From Gemmatimonadota bacterium (GTDB lineage: Bacteria; Gemmatimonadota; Gemmatimonadetes; Gemmatimonadales; GWC2-71-9), in the NCBI GenBank assembly GCA_029262195.1, contig JAJCZX010000014.1:1-64000 (forward strand): a stretch of DNA of 64,000 nucleotides. Direction: 5' to 3'. A program made the translations under genes and the position numbers. This document shows positions 17,515 to 26,524 of this stretch, piece by piece. Positions within the stretch are counted from its first letter, which is position 1. Each line of letters starts with the position of its first letter. A model generated the notes under the pieces. It saw only the letters and a list, made by a program, of their open reading frames with translations. It searched no databases and was not told the DNA's origin.

Positions 17515-19095
17515 ATGCTCAAGAAGTTCTTTCGGTCAAGTGGTCCTCTACTGGTATTGTCATTCGCAATCCTCGGATGCAATTCGACACCCCGCTCTCC
17601 GGGCACAGTGGTTTTCGCATCCGGCGCGGACCTGGAGTCAGGAAACCCCCTCGTCACAATCCACCCATTGTCGAAGCAGATACAACGCCACGCCCTTTTT
17701 ACCACTCTGGCGCGCTACGATTCTCTTCTCCAGCCCGAGCCCTATCTCGCACGGTCATGGGAATGGAGCGCAAACCGACGAGAGCTAACTTTCCATCTGG
17801 TCCCTGGAGTCGCATGGCATGACGGCGAGCCTACCACCGCCCGGGACGTAGCCTTCACACTCATGGCAGCCCGGGAACAATCCACCGGCTACCCTCGCGC
17901 TGGAGACCTGGCGAGCCTCGATACGGTGATCGTCGTTGATGACACTACGGCGATCTTGCGCTTTTTATCTCCCGTTGCGTCGTTCCCCCTTGTTCTGTGC
18001 GAGTTGCCACCGGTGCCCGCCCATTTGCTTGCGGATGTTCCGCTGGGCCAGCTTCGACAACACGGATTTAACTTCTCGCCGGTTGGGAACGGACCATTTC
18101 GATTCGCGGAACGTGTGCCCGGACAACGATGGCGTTTCGTTCGCAACGACGCTTTCCCCCCTTCCCTGGGTGGCCCTCCTCTGATTGACGAACTCGTGAT
18201 TGCAGTGGTGGACGAGCCCACAACCAAACTGGCGGGACTCGCCAGCGGCGACCTGGACTTCGCGGGGATCGCACCAAGCATGGCAGCCCTGGCCGATGAG
18301 GACCCGGCTATCGTGGTCAGAGATTATTCGGTGCTGTTTTCGGTCGGCCTGGTATTGAACACACATGCCCCTCCGTTTGACGACGTGCTCGTGCGACGCG
18401 CCGTCGACCTGGCTCTGGACCGCGACAGAATCGTCGACGCCGCCCTGGCCGGTTTCGGCATTCCCGCGGCCGGCCCGGTTCCGCTTGCGAATCCATACGC
18501 CCTGCAAATTCAACCGGTTCGCGACCCGGTAGGGGCGGATTCGCTGCTATCTGAAGCCGGATGGATCAGAAACGCTGAAGGATTTAGAGAAAAGGACGGA
18601 ACGGTTTTTACAGTTGAGATGTTGACGGTTGGCAGCGGCGACCTGGCAATTGAGCAATTAGTCCAATCAGACCTCCGCGCCCGGGGATTGCAGGTACAGA
18701 TCCGCTCGATGGAGATGGGCGCTTTTCTCACCAGGGCGAGGGCCGACGTCAAAGATTTTGACATTATTATCACGGGAATCCCCGGGGACGTTTCCCTGGC
18801 TCATCTGGCTGGCATGTATGACTCACGCCAGAGCGGTGGATCGTTGGACTATTCAGACTTCCACACGAGGGAATTGGATCGGCTGTTCGATGAGACCCGG
18901 GGCGTTTCCGGCGATCGACTCCCCCAACTCTGGGGCGAGGTTCAGAACGTCCTGGCGCGAGAGGTCCCTATGGTGTGGATCTACCACGCCCGCGGCGTTC
19001 AGGGCGTAGCCGCCCGAATGCAGGGAGTCATAATGGATCTTCGGGGTGAGTTGGTTTCGGTAGCGCGCTGGCACTCCGCCGACATCGCTCGTTGA
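17515..19095 (+). CDS. ABC transporter substrate-binding lipoprotein (family 5, Opp/Dpp type)
   Basis: About 526 residues. ATG 17515 is preferred because GGTG lies just before it; ATG 17509 is possible. The N-terminus is a lipoprotein signal, LLVLSFAILGCNS, so the mature protein is probably membrane-anchored. The body is SBP_bac_5: LARSWEWSANRRELTFHLV, GVAWHDGEPTTARDVAFTL, VGNGPFRF, RRAVDLALDRDRIVD. It captures ligand for the OppBC permeases. It heads an operon continuing through the heparinase-like gene to the two ATPases; the next start is 2 bp after its stop. Confidence 0.9.
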   Translation: MLKKFFRSSGPLLVLSFAILGCNSTPRSPGTVVFASGADLESGNPLVTIHPLSKQIQRHALFTTLARYDSLLQPEPYLARSWEWSANRRELTFHLVPGVAWHDGEPTTARDVAFTLMAAREQSTGYPRAGDLASLDTVIVVDDTTAILRFLSPVASFPLVLCELPPVPAHLLADVPLGQLRQHGFNFSPVGNGPFRFAERVPGQRWRFVRNDAFPPSLGGPPLIDELVIAVVDEPTTKLAGLASGDLDFAGIAPSMAALADEDPAIVVRDYSVLFSVGLVLNTHAPPFDDVLVRRAVDLALDRDRIVDAALAGFGIPAAGPVPLANPYALQIQPVRDPVGADSLLSEAGWIRNAEGFREKDGTVFTVEMLTVGSGDLAIEQLVQSDLRARGLQVQIRSMEMGAFLTRARADVKDFDIIITGIPGDVSLAHLAGMYDSRQSGGSLDYSDFHTRELDRLFDETRGVSGDRLPQLWGEVQNVLAREVPMVWIYHARGVQGVAARMQGVIMDLRGELVSVARWHSADIAR

Positions 19096-19096
19096 A

Positions 19097-21784
19097 ATGC
19101 TACTGTTAGACGACGGGCTAGCTGAATCCAGAAAAGTCATTTCGGCAGACTCTCTTGCGCCCCTCGCAAGCTCGCTGCTAGCAGACCTATCACCCGTTCT
19201 CGAAGGCGATTTCCATCTTCCGACAAAAAAAGCACTGCTGTCCCGAGTCGGCGGACGATGCGAAAAGGACGGGACCCCACTGACTTTCGACCCGCAATCT
19301 CCCTCCTCCCATGTGTGCCCTCGTTGCAACCACCTGCACCGGGGCGAATTCCACGATCGATGGTGGATCTATCCCTATCAGCTGTGGTTGGCAGAGCGTG
19401 CAGTCCAGGCGGCGCTGTTAACAGTCCTTCGAGACAACCCAGAGTGTGCCCGAGCGGCTAAGGCTATCCTGGAACGCTACTCACACCAATACCTTCAATA
19501 TCCCAACCGCGACAACGTACTCGGCCCTACTCGTCTTTTTTTCAGCACCTATCTGGAGTCCATCTGGCTGCTGCAGATCTGTATTGCCGCCGACCTCCTA
19601 TCCGAGACCTATCCGGCTACCAAAGACCTCGTCATCGATAGCATCGTGCAGCCGAGTGTGGAACTGATTGCATCATACAATGAACAACTCTCCAATCGGC
19701 AGGTTTGGAACAATGCTGCCATGCTTGCGGCCGCGCTACTGACACGAGACACGGAAACGGCTGCCACGATCGCCGGACCGGGAGGACTGGGAGCCCATCT
19801 GGAACACGGACTACTGGCGGACGGAACATGGTACGAGGGCGAAAATTATCATCAGTTTGCCCACAGGGGACTCTGGTATTGCGTGACCATGTCTGAGACC
19901 GCGGGAATACCAATAGACCGACGGTTGACGACGAAGTTCGACGATGGGTTCGTCGCGCCGCTGCGGACGGCGTTGCCTGATTTTACTTTGCCGTCCCGCA
20001 AGGATTCGCAGTACAGGGTTTCGCTGCGCCAGTGGCGTTTCGCAGATTTCTTCGAGCTGGGTTGGACGCGAACCGGGGATCAGCGACTGGCCGGAGCCCT
20101 CTCTACCCTGTACGCCCCAGATTTCCCTTCTGGTGACACTGGCCGTGCCAGATCCACTGCGGATGTCGAGAACAACGAAGCGCCTGTACTTCTCTCCCGA
20201 GCCGATCTTGGCTGGAGATCACTCCTCCACGCCGCTCCGGATTTGCCTGCGACACACGCATCACACAACGCTACCGAGTCCCTGGTCGGTCAGGGGATCA
20301 CTGTTTTCCGACGAAAGTACGACGACGACGAAGTTTATCTTGCCCTCGACTGGGGTCAGTCCGGTGGCGGCCACGGACATCCTGATCGACTGAATATTAC
20401 CCTCAGCCACGGAGCTAAACGCTGGCTTGACGACTACGGCACCGGATCGTACGTCGACCCCTCCCTCAGGTGGTATCGCAGCACGCTGGCGCACAACGCT
20501 CCCATGATCAACGGCCGGTCGCAGCCCCTCCTGGCCAATGGAGACCTGCTCGCCTTCGAAGAGACGGATGACATGGGATGGGCCCTGGGCTCCTTCGATG
20601 CGAACGACACGGCGCATGTCGAGCGTTCCATAGTCGTCACCAACAATTATGCACTTGAGGAGTTACGGTGGACCGCCGACGAGCAAGTCAGGCTCGAACT
20701 ACCCGTTCACCTGGAGGGAGACCTCGTTGCGGGCGATTGGCAGGACGCCAACTGCGCCGAAGAATTCGGCACGGACGACGGGTTTGAGTTCGTGCAACAG
20801 TGCATGGTTCTTGAAAACGATCCCGGAAACATGCTGACCATCGACGCATCCGGAGATGGGAAGGTCATGAAGGCGACAATCTGGTCGAACCGAGCGCTTA
20901 TTTGCTACCGCCTCGTAGGACCGTCACAACCAGCCCAGCACCTAAAACCCTTCTTTCTGATACGGGCCGCTGGGGCAGGGGGAACGATACGGACAGTTTG
21001 GGACTGGTCCGGAGAACGGAGCGATGTCTCATTTTCAGAAGACAACACTTCGATATCCCACGGCTCAACGGTCGCGTTGCATCGGCGGAAGGCCGAACAT
21101 TGGGAAATGGAAAAAAGATCCTCCAACCATGAAGAACGTATCGAACTGCGCGGCTGGCGCGAACGACCGCCGGTATCACGGCGGCAAACCGATGGTTCTC
21201 CACCTCAAGTGAGATCCGTCCAGAAACATGTAGAATACGATTTCGATTTGCTGGAAAAACATTATGTCCGCTCCGAAGCTACCTGGGAAGCCGCGGGCAG
21301 ACCTTCAGCTTCGGTTCGCATGCGAATCTCAGGCGACACCCTCAATCTTCGCATTACGGCAAACACCGGAGAAATAGTGTTTCTCCCCAACAACGCCAAA
21401 AACCCGTTCGATAATGAATCACCCGACATCAACGTCGACGGAGTTCAAGTCTACGTGCGCACCCAAGCTACCGGTGGAGCATGGACAATCATTCCCAGGA
21501 AACACTCCACGCAGGCCCATGCCCGTCGCGTGCCCGGTTGGGGAGACGTTGGGTTGCTTTCCGCTATTTGGGAACCGACCGCCCTTGGTTTTGAATTGGA
21601 CATTGCCATCCCATTGATTGGGCAGGATTTGTTCGCCCTGGGCCTGTTGGTAAACGAAACCATACAGGGACGCCAAAGGAGGCGCGGACAGCTGGCCTTG
21701 AGCGGCGGCCGGGGTGAATTCGTCTATTTGAAGGGAGATCGCCTTGATCCAAGGCGCCTTTTGCACTTCCGGGTCATAGATTGA
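19097..21784 (+). CDS. Heparinase II/III-like polysaccharide lyase with C-terminal CBM9-like domain
   Basis: An 895-residue protein without a signal peptide. An N-terminal Cys/His cluster (C55, C74, C77, H79, H81; HVCPRCNHLH) resembles a zinc knuckle. Residues ~90-370 form the alpha-toroid with GTWYEGENYHQFAHRG, holding the Tyr/His typical of the active site. The heparinase II/III beta-sandwich follows with GGGHGHPDRLNITL (about residue 425) and STLAHNAPMINGRSQ. Residues ~715-895 form an added domain, PDINVDGVQVYV to LGFELDIAIP, like a CBM9 fold. The family eliminates across uronic-acid linkages. Cytoplasmic location and neighbours suggest cleavage of imported uronate-containing oligosaccharides. 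Exact substrate unknown. Confidence 0.85.
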   Translation: MLLLDDGLAESRKVISADSLAPLASSLLADLSPVLEGDFHLPTKKALLSRVGGRCEKDGTPLTFDPQSPSSHVCPRCNHLHRGEFHDRWWIYPYQLWLAERAVQAALLTVLRDNPECARAAKAILERYSHQYLQYPNRDNVLGPTRLFFSTYLESIWLLQICIAADLLSETYPATKDLVIDSIVQPSVELIASYNEQLSNRQVWNNAAMLAAALLTRDTETAATIAGPGGLGAHLEHGLLADGTWYEGENYHQFAHRGLWYCVTMSETAGIPIDRRLTTKFDDGFVAPLRTALPDFTLPSRKDSQYRVSLRQWRFADFFELGWTRTGDQRLAGALSTLYAPDFPSGDTGRARSTADVENNEAPVLLSRADLGWRSLLHAAPDLPATHASHNATESLVGQGITVFRRKYDDDEVYLALDWGQSGGGHGHPDRLNITLSHGAKRWLDDYGTGSYVDPSLRWYRSTLAHNAPMINGRSQPLLANGDLLAFEETDDMGWALGSFDANDTAHVERSIVVTNNYALEELRWTADEQVRLELPVHLEGDLVAGDWQDANCAEEFGTDDGFEFVQQCMVLENDPGNMLTIDASGDGKVMKATIWSNRALICYRLVGPSQPAQHLKPFFLIRAAGAGGTIRTVWDWSGERSDVSFSEDNTSISHGSTVALHRRKAEHWEMEKRSSNHEERIELRGWRERPPVSRRQTDGSPPQVRSVQKHVEYDFDLLEKHYVRSEATWEAAGRPSASVRMRISGDTLNLRITANTGEIVFLPNNAKNPFDNESPDINVDGVQVYVRTQATGGAWTIIPRKHSTQAHARRVPGWGDVGLLSAIWEPTALGFELDIAIPLIGQDLFALGLLVNETIQGRQRRRGQLALSGGRGEFVYLKGDRLDPRRLLHFRVID

Positions 21785-21789
21785 ACGGT

Positions 21790-23010
21790 ATGCCACAGGA
21801 CAGTCACGCCCCAGAAAACGATTGGATGGCCCGCGCTCACAATGTCATCCCACGGATTTCCTCTACCGGGAGCAAGAGACCGGAGGCAATCTACGGAGAC
21901 GCCGACTCACACGGCCCCACTCATTTCGTTCGCGCAAACGGATGTAGAGTGGAGACTGCGGACGGTTTGAACCTGATAGACTCTACTATGGCTCTGGGTG
22001 CTGTAGCACTCGGCTATGCAGACCCCGCCGTGACCGAGGCCGTAAATGCCACCGTCCGTGACGGGAACGTCAGCGGCCTCAACCACACGCTGGAAGTAGA
22101 AGTCGCGGAGTTGCTGTGCGATGTCATACCGTGCGCCGAGAAGGTTCAATTCTTGAAGACCGGAGCGGAGGCTATGGCTGCCGCGGTGAGGTTGGCTCGG
22201 GCCGTTTCGAACCGGGACGAGATTGTTGCGTGCGGCTACTTCGGATGGTTGGACTGGTGCTCGGAGCCGGGCGCAGGAGTCCCCGCCAACTCGACCTCCA
22301 ATACTTATCGAGTGCCATTCAATGACATAGACGCTTTGGCTGAGGTCATGTCAGCCCACGAAGGCCGTATTGCCGCGGTCGTACTGGAACCCGTTATTGA
22401 GTCCCTACCGTCTCATGAGTGGCTGAGCGCGGCCCGCGAACTATGCGACGCTGAGGGCACATACCTCATCTTCGACGAAATAAAAACAGGTTTCAGATTC
22501 GCGACGGGGGGATACCAGCAACTGGCGGGGGTAACCCCTGATCTTGCTACTTTCGGGAAAGCCATGGCAAACGGTTTTCCCCTGGCGGTTGTTTGCGGGA
22601 AACAAGAGACAATGGACGCTGCGCGAGGCACATGGATTTCATCGACGCTTGCCGGGGAAGCAAGCTCACTGGCGGCAGCAAAGGCGGTATTGCAAAGACA
22701 TGGACAAACCAACGTTTGCGATGGTCTCGCCGATAGGGGAAACAAGATGTGTGTGGGCCTAGAAGCGGCGCTGGTAGAGAAAGGTGCCGAGGGGGTTCGC
22801 ATAGCGGGAACCGACCGGATGTGGATGCTCGAATTCGACGACCCACAGCGTGAGTCCCGATTCCTGAAGGAATGTGCCGCCCGAGGAGTGCTGTTCAAGA
22901 GGGGGGCCTACAACTTCCCTGCCCTCGCTCACGACGATAATGCCATTCAGACCATGCTGGAGGTAGCCGCGCATTCCTTAGCGAGTCTCGCCGACCCGGG
23001 GAAGGCCTGA
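21790..23010 (+). CDS. Class III PLP-dependent aminotransferase (GSA aminomutase-like)
   Basis: About 406 residues from ATG 21790; TTG 21781, overlapping the lyase stop, is an alternative. The fold-type I motifs are clear: FLKTGAEAMAAAVRLAR, YLIFDEIKTGFRF (the DEIxTGFR motif that binds the pyridine ring) and LATFGKAMANGFPLAVV, with the Schiff-base Lys. It resembles glutamate-1-semialdehyde 2,1-aminomutase and omega-aminotransferases. In this operon a role in removing the amino group of an amino sugar or amino acid unit is more likely than tetrapyrrole synthesis. Confidence 0.85.
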   Translation: MPQDSHAPENDWMARAHNVIPRISSTGSKRPEAIYGDADSHGPTHFVRANGCRVETADGLNLIDSTMALGAVALGYADPAVTEAVNATVRDGNVSGLNHTLEVEVAELLCDVIPCAEKVQFLKTGAEAMAAAVRLARAVSNRDEIVACGYFGWLDWCSEPGAGVPANSTSNTYRVPFNDIDALAEVMSAHEGRIAAVVLEPVIESLPSHEWLSAARELCDAEGTYLIFDEIKTGFRFATGGYQQLAGVTPDLATFGKAMANGFPLAVVCGKQETMDAARGTWISSTLAGEASSLAAAKAVLQRHGQTNVCDGLADRGNKMCVGLEAALVEKGAEGVRIAGTDRMWMLEFDDPQRESRFLKECAARGVLFKRGAYNFPALAHDDNAIQTMLEVAAHSLASLADPGKA

Positions 23011-23850
23011 ATGACGCGACCCCTGATAGACAGTCACGCCCATTTCCTCCACGCTGCGTGTGGACGAACTGATTGGGCCGAAGTCAACTCAGCCCGCATG
23101 CGGGCTGGTGAACGAATGGGCATCGATTACCACGTTGCTTCGATTCTGGGCACATGGGGGTTCACTTCTCCCACCTACATGCCCTCGCCAACTGACATCA
23201 CGGTCGGGAACGACGCTATGCATTCGATCTGCCAGGCGGACGGGCGAGTCAAAATGCTGGTCGCGGTAAATCCCAATTTTCAGGAACACGCCATCAATGA
23301 AATCGAAAGGTGCATCGCTCAGGGAGCCATCGGGATGAAACTCATGGCCAGCAGGCGGTCTGACGACCCACTGCTCGACCCCATCTGTGAGGTGGCAGCA
23401 ACACACGGGATTCCAATACTTCACCATATCTGGCAGCATCGAACCAGAGAGTGGCCCAATCAGGATATTTCGGACGGCCAGGATCTCGCGTCACTCGCCA
23501 AACGCCACCCGCAGGTGACTTTTATCCTTGCACATATCGGGGGCGGAGGCGACTACCGGCACACTTTCGCCGCGATAGAGGAGACGGACAATATCGTAGC
23601 TGACCTTTCTGGAAGCGGCATTGATCGGGGCATGCTAGAAGGCGCTCTCGAAGCCCTAGGGCCGAGCCGCCTCTTGTGGGGAAGTGATCTCACCATGGAA
23701 ACCGGGTTGGCAAAACTCCGCGCACTTGCAAGAATGGAAACATTAGACGACAAGGATTTCGACGATATCACCTGCCGTAACGCTCTACGGGTATTTCCCA
23801 CCGGTAGTTTTCCTCAGAAGAACCTGTCCGAAACGGCACGGGTAACATGA
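23011..23850 (+). CDS. Amidohydrolase-2 family metal-dependent hydrolase
   Basis: 279 residues of TIM-barrel amidohydrolase (PF04909 type). The metal ligands are in place: IDSHAHFLH at the first strand, HHIWQH in the middle, LAHIGGGG, and GSDLTMETG with the last Asp. The start follows the aminotransferase stop without a gap and its 3' end overlaps the next gene by 4 bp. The family hydrolyses lactones and amides or decarboxylates aromatic acids; in sugar-acid loci lactonase roles are common. It is the likely active partner of the degenerate paralogue encoded next. Confidence 0.85.
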   Translation: MTRPLIDSHAHFLHAACGRTDWAEVNSARMRAGERMGIDYHVASILGTWGFTSPTYMPSPTDITVGNDAMHSICQADGRVKMLVAVNPNFQEHAINEIERCIAQGAIGMKLMASRRSDDPLLDPICEVAATHGIPILHHIWQHRTREWPNQDISDGQDLASLAKRHPQVTFILAHIGGGGDYRHTFAAIEETDNIVADLSGSGIDRGMLEGALEALGPSRLLWGSDLTMETGLAKLRALARMETLDDKDFDDITCRNALRVFPTGSFPQKNLSETARVT

Positions 23851-24620
23851 TAGACTCGAATACTTTTGTCGGCGCCTTCCCGTTCAGACACATCGCCGAT
23901 CCGTCTCCCGCCGAACTTCTCTCTGAACTGGACCGCGAGGGTATCGAAGAAGCGTGGGTCGGGCACCTCCCCTCGGCCTTCTACCGCGATCCAACCCCGG
24001 GCAATGTTGAGCTGTTTGCCGCGCTGCGACCCTTCTCCGACCGACTTCGGCCCGTACCAACCATCCGACCTGATTGGCCAAACTGGCGTGACGAACTCAA
24101 GCTGGCCATTGAAAAGGATGCTGCAGCCATTCGCGCTTATCCACCTCAGTGGCAGATGGGTCCACACAATCCGCAGATGGCCGAACTTGCCCTGGCCTGT
24201 GGAAAGGCGAACCTTCCGGTCGTTTTGACAGTGCGCTTCGAGGATTTGAGACAGAGACATCCCCACGATGTCGCCAGCGATCTCAGCGCAGCCCACATCC
24301 GATACCTCGCCCGGGTTGGAGATGATGTTCGGATCCTGGTAACCGCCGCAGGAAAAGACATGATAGAGGAGGCTCACTGGAGCCTTACACCCCGAGAGCA
24401 GCAGCGAATTGTCTGGGATATTTCATGGACCTGGGGCCCGCCCGATGATCACCTTGCAAAACTTTTCCGACGCATCGGGCCAGAGCGGTTCGTGTACGGG
24501 AGCCAGTGGCCACTTCGCCTGAGCCAAAACCCGCGTGCCAACCTGGATTTGCTTCCGGGCGATCTCAGCCACGCCACGATGGCTGACCCCAACAAACTCT
24601 TCGACAATGGCCCTGCTTGA
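23847..24620 (+). CDS. Amidohydrolase-fold protein lacking the metal-binding motif
   Basis: 257 residues with the same family layout as the preceding protein, but the first-strand HxH is replaced by MIDSNTFVG and the final metal Asp region reads VYGSQWPLR. The middle histidines expected in the third and fourth strands are also absent (VVLTVRFED, ILVTAAG). It is therefore probably catalytically dead or uses another mechanism; a structural or regulatory partner of the active hydrolase is plausible. The gene is coupled on both sides: ATGA with the upstream gene and a 14-bp overlap with the OppD-like ATPase. Confidence 0.75.
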   Translation: MIDSNTFVGAFPFRHIADPSPAELLSELDREGIEEAWVGHLPSAFYRDPTPGNVELFAALRPFSDRLRPVPTIRPDWPNWRDELKLAIEKDAAAIRAYPPQWQMGPHNPQMAELALACGKANLPVVLTVRFEDLRQRHPHDVASDLSAAHIRYLARVGDDVRILVTAAGKDMIEEAHWSLTPREQQRIVWDISWTWGPPDDHLAKLFRRIGPERFVYGSQWPLRLSQNPRANLDLLPGDLSHATMADPNKLFDNGPA

Positions 24621-25575
24621 AGTCGAAGACCTGAGGGTCAACTTCCTGACTGCCGCGGGTGTCGTGAAAGCCGTTAGAGGGCTCTCCTTTGATGTCGAGC
24701 CAGGAAGCACACTCGGAATAGTCGGCGAATCGGGATCCGGAAAAAGTGTTACAGCAATGGCCATCCCGGGGCTTCTGGAAGATGCTCAGGTAGGCGGGAG
24801 GGTGACCTTCAGCGGCCGGGATCTGATGTCTGCAACCTCTGCAGAGCTTCAAGATATTAGGGGCGCAAGAATCGGGATGGTTTTCCAGAACCCGTTCTCA
24901 AGTTTGCACCCTGCCCATCGGATCGGGGCCCAGATCGCTGAAGTCTTCCACATCCACAAAGACCTTCCGCCCAAAGACGCGATCAACCGCGCCATCGAGT
25001 TGTTGGACATAGTCGGAATTCCGGAGCCGGCTAAAAGGGTTCACAATTACCCTCACCAATTCTCCGGCGGGATGTTGCAGCGGGCGATGATTGCGATGGC
25101 GGTTGCGCTCGGGCCAGATCTGTTGATAGCGGATGAGCCCACCACAGCTCTCGACGCGACGGTACAGAAACAGATAATCAAGCTGCTAAAAGACCTGCAG
25201 AGTCGAATGGGTATGGCTTTGATTTTTGTTAGCCACGACCTTGATGTTGTCTCTTCAATCGCAGACCGAACAATGGTGATGTATGCTGGAAAGGCGATGG
25301 AGGTGGCAAAAAGCCGACAATTGTTCGACAACCCCCACCACCCGTATACACGCGGACTCCTTGCTTGCCTGCCCCGAAATGCTCCGCGGGGAACCAGGCT
25401 ATCATCGATAACGGGAAACGCTCCCTCTCCTCTCACCCCTCCCGGCGGATGCGCCTTCGCGCCACGCTGCGAATTTGTTGAGGCCGAATGCCACACCGGG
25501 CAACCGTTGGTGGCTCTGTCGAACGGCACGGAACAACTATCCGCGTGTCGGATACCATCAGTGCGCCGACAATGA
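24607..25575 (+). CDS. ABC transporter ATP-binding protein, OppD/DppD type
   Basis: 322 residues, starting MALLEVEDLRVNF inside the end of the previous gene. Walker A is GESGSGKSVT, the signature is FSGGMLQRAMIAMA, Walker B LLIADEPTTALDAT, and the H-loop LIFVSHDLDVV. The C-terminal oligopeptide extension with a Cys cluster is present (GCAFAPRCEFVEAECHTG). It energises the OppBC permeases together with the next gene product, whose start overlaps its stop (ATGA). Confidence 0.92.
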   Translation: MALLEVEDLRVNFLTAAGVVKAVRGLSFDVEPGSTLGIVGESGSGKSVTAMAIPGLLEDAQVGGRVTFSGRDLMSATSAELQDIRGARIGMVFQNPFSSLHPAHRIGAQIAEVFHIHKDLPPKDAINRAIELLDIVGIPEPAKRVHNYPHQFSGGMLQRAMIAMAVALGPDLLIADEPTTALDATVQKQIIKLLKDLQSRMGMALIFVSHDLDVVSSIADRTMVMYAGKAMEVAKSRQLFDNPHHPYTRGLLACLPRNAPRGTRLSSITGNAPSPLTPPGGCAFAPRCEFVEAECHTGQPLVALSNGTEQLSACRIPSVRRQ

Positions 25576-26357
25576 CAAATCCGATCGACGCCCCGACCTT
25601 GGAAAAACCACTACTGGCCCTCGACCGGGTCACCAAAGACTTTTCATCAGACGGTGGGCAGGTCGCCAGGGCATTGGACGAGGTCAGCCTATCAATCAAC
25701 AAAGGTGAGACTCTCGGAGTCGTAGGGGAAACAGGCGCTGGCAAAAGTACCTTGATTCGTTGCGCAACTCGACTGTGCGACGTTACAAGGGGTCGCGTGT
25801 TTTTTAATGGGACCGACATCACCGACCATCACCAAAGCGAATTAGTGCCCCTTCGAAAACGAATGCAGATCGTGTTCCAGGACCCCTACGGGTCTCTTAA
25901 TCCAAGACACAGGGTTGGCTCGATCATTGGCGAGCCCCTGGTGATTCACGAGAACGCCCAGGGCACAGAACTGAAGGACAGAGTCGAAGAGGCCATGAAA
26001 CTCGTTGGCCTGGACCCCGCAGCCAGCGACAGATACCCGTCAGATTTTTCCGGTGGACAACGACAACGGATAAACATCGCTCGCGCCATGATCCTGAAAC
26101 CGGAGTTTGTTGTTTGCGACGAACCGGTCTCCGCCCTGGATGTGTCTGTTCAGGCACAAATACTCAATTTGCTGCAGGACATGCAAACCGAATTCGGACT
26201 GACCTTTTTGTTTGTCTCGCACGACCTTGATGTGATACGACACATGTCGACCAGAGTGGCAGTAATGAACAAGGGGAGGATTGTGGAGTGCCAACCCACG
26301 TCCGAGCTCTTTGCCGCACCGCAAAATGCCTACACGAAATCGTTACTGGGTTGCTAG
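25572..26357 (+). CDS. ABC transporter ATP-binding protein, OppF/DppF type, short C-terminus
   Basis: 261 residues starting MTNPIDAP at the ATGA overlap. Walker A GETGAGKSTL, signature FSGGQRQRINIARAM, Walker B VVCDEPVSALDVS and H-loop FLFVSHDLDVI are all intact. OppF proteins are usually about 320 residues with a C-terminal Cys-rich oligopeptide domain; this one stops after AYTKSLLGC, missing that tail. It closes the importer operon. The nucleotide-binding core is complete, so it is probably functional. Confidence 0.9.
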   Translation: MTNPIDAPTLEKPLLALDRVTKDFSSDGGQVARALDEVSLSINKGETLGVVGETGAGKSTLIRCATRLCDVTRGRVFFNGTDITDHHQSELVPLRKRMQIVFQDPYGSLNPRHRVGSIIGEPLVIHENAQGTELKDRVEEAMKLVGLDPAASDRYPSDFSGGQRQRINIARAMILKPEFVVCDEPVSALDVSVQAQILNLLQDMQTEFGLTFLFVSHDLDVIRHMSTRVAVMNKGRIVECQPTSELFAAPQNAYTKSLLGC

Positions 26358-26488
26358 CGGCAAGACCTTGAATCGCCAAATTATTCATTGAACGTTGCCC
26401 CATATTGCGGTCGGAATCCCACGAGTGGGCTGACTGACTTTATTGCGGCACTTTCAATACTGTACCACTTGACTTAGTACAATTGCCT
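26358..26488. other. Intergenic region, no gene seen
   Basis: 131 bp between the importer operon and the Clp_N-GntR regulator. No open frame, tRNA or convincing terminator is visible. It ends with a -35-like TTGACT at 26469-26474, which with TATCAC at 26492-26497 (17-bp spacing) could serve as the promoter for the regulator operon. Confidence 0.35.
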
Positions 26489-26489
26489 A

Positions 26490-26510
26490 TGTATCACCAT
26501 ACTTGATACA
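26490..26510 (+). promoter_or_regulatory. Candidate autoregulatory operator of the GntR-type regulator
   Basis: A perfect inverted repeat, TGTATCA-N7-TGATACA, spans 26490-26510 and ends 3 bp before the AGGAGG ribosome site of the regulator gene. It overlaps the predicted -10 region. YtrA-type GntR repressors commonly bind such GTA/TAC-ended dyads at their own promoters, so autorepression is the likely role. Confidence 0.6.
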
Positions 26511-26524
26511 ATCAGGAGGTGCAG

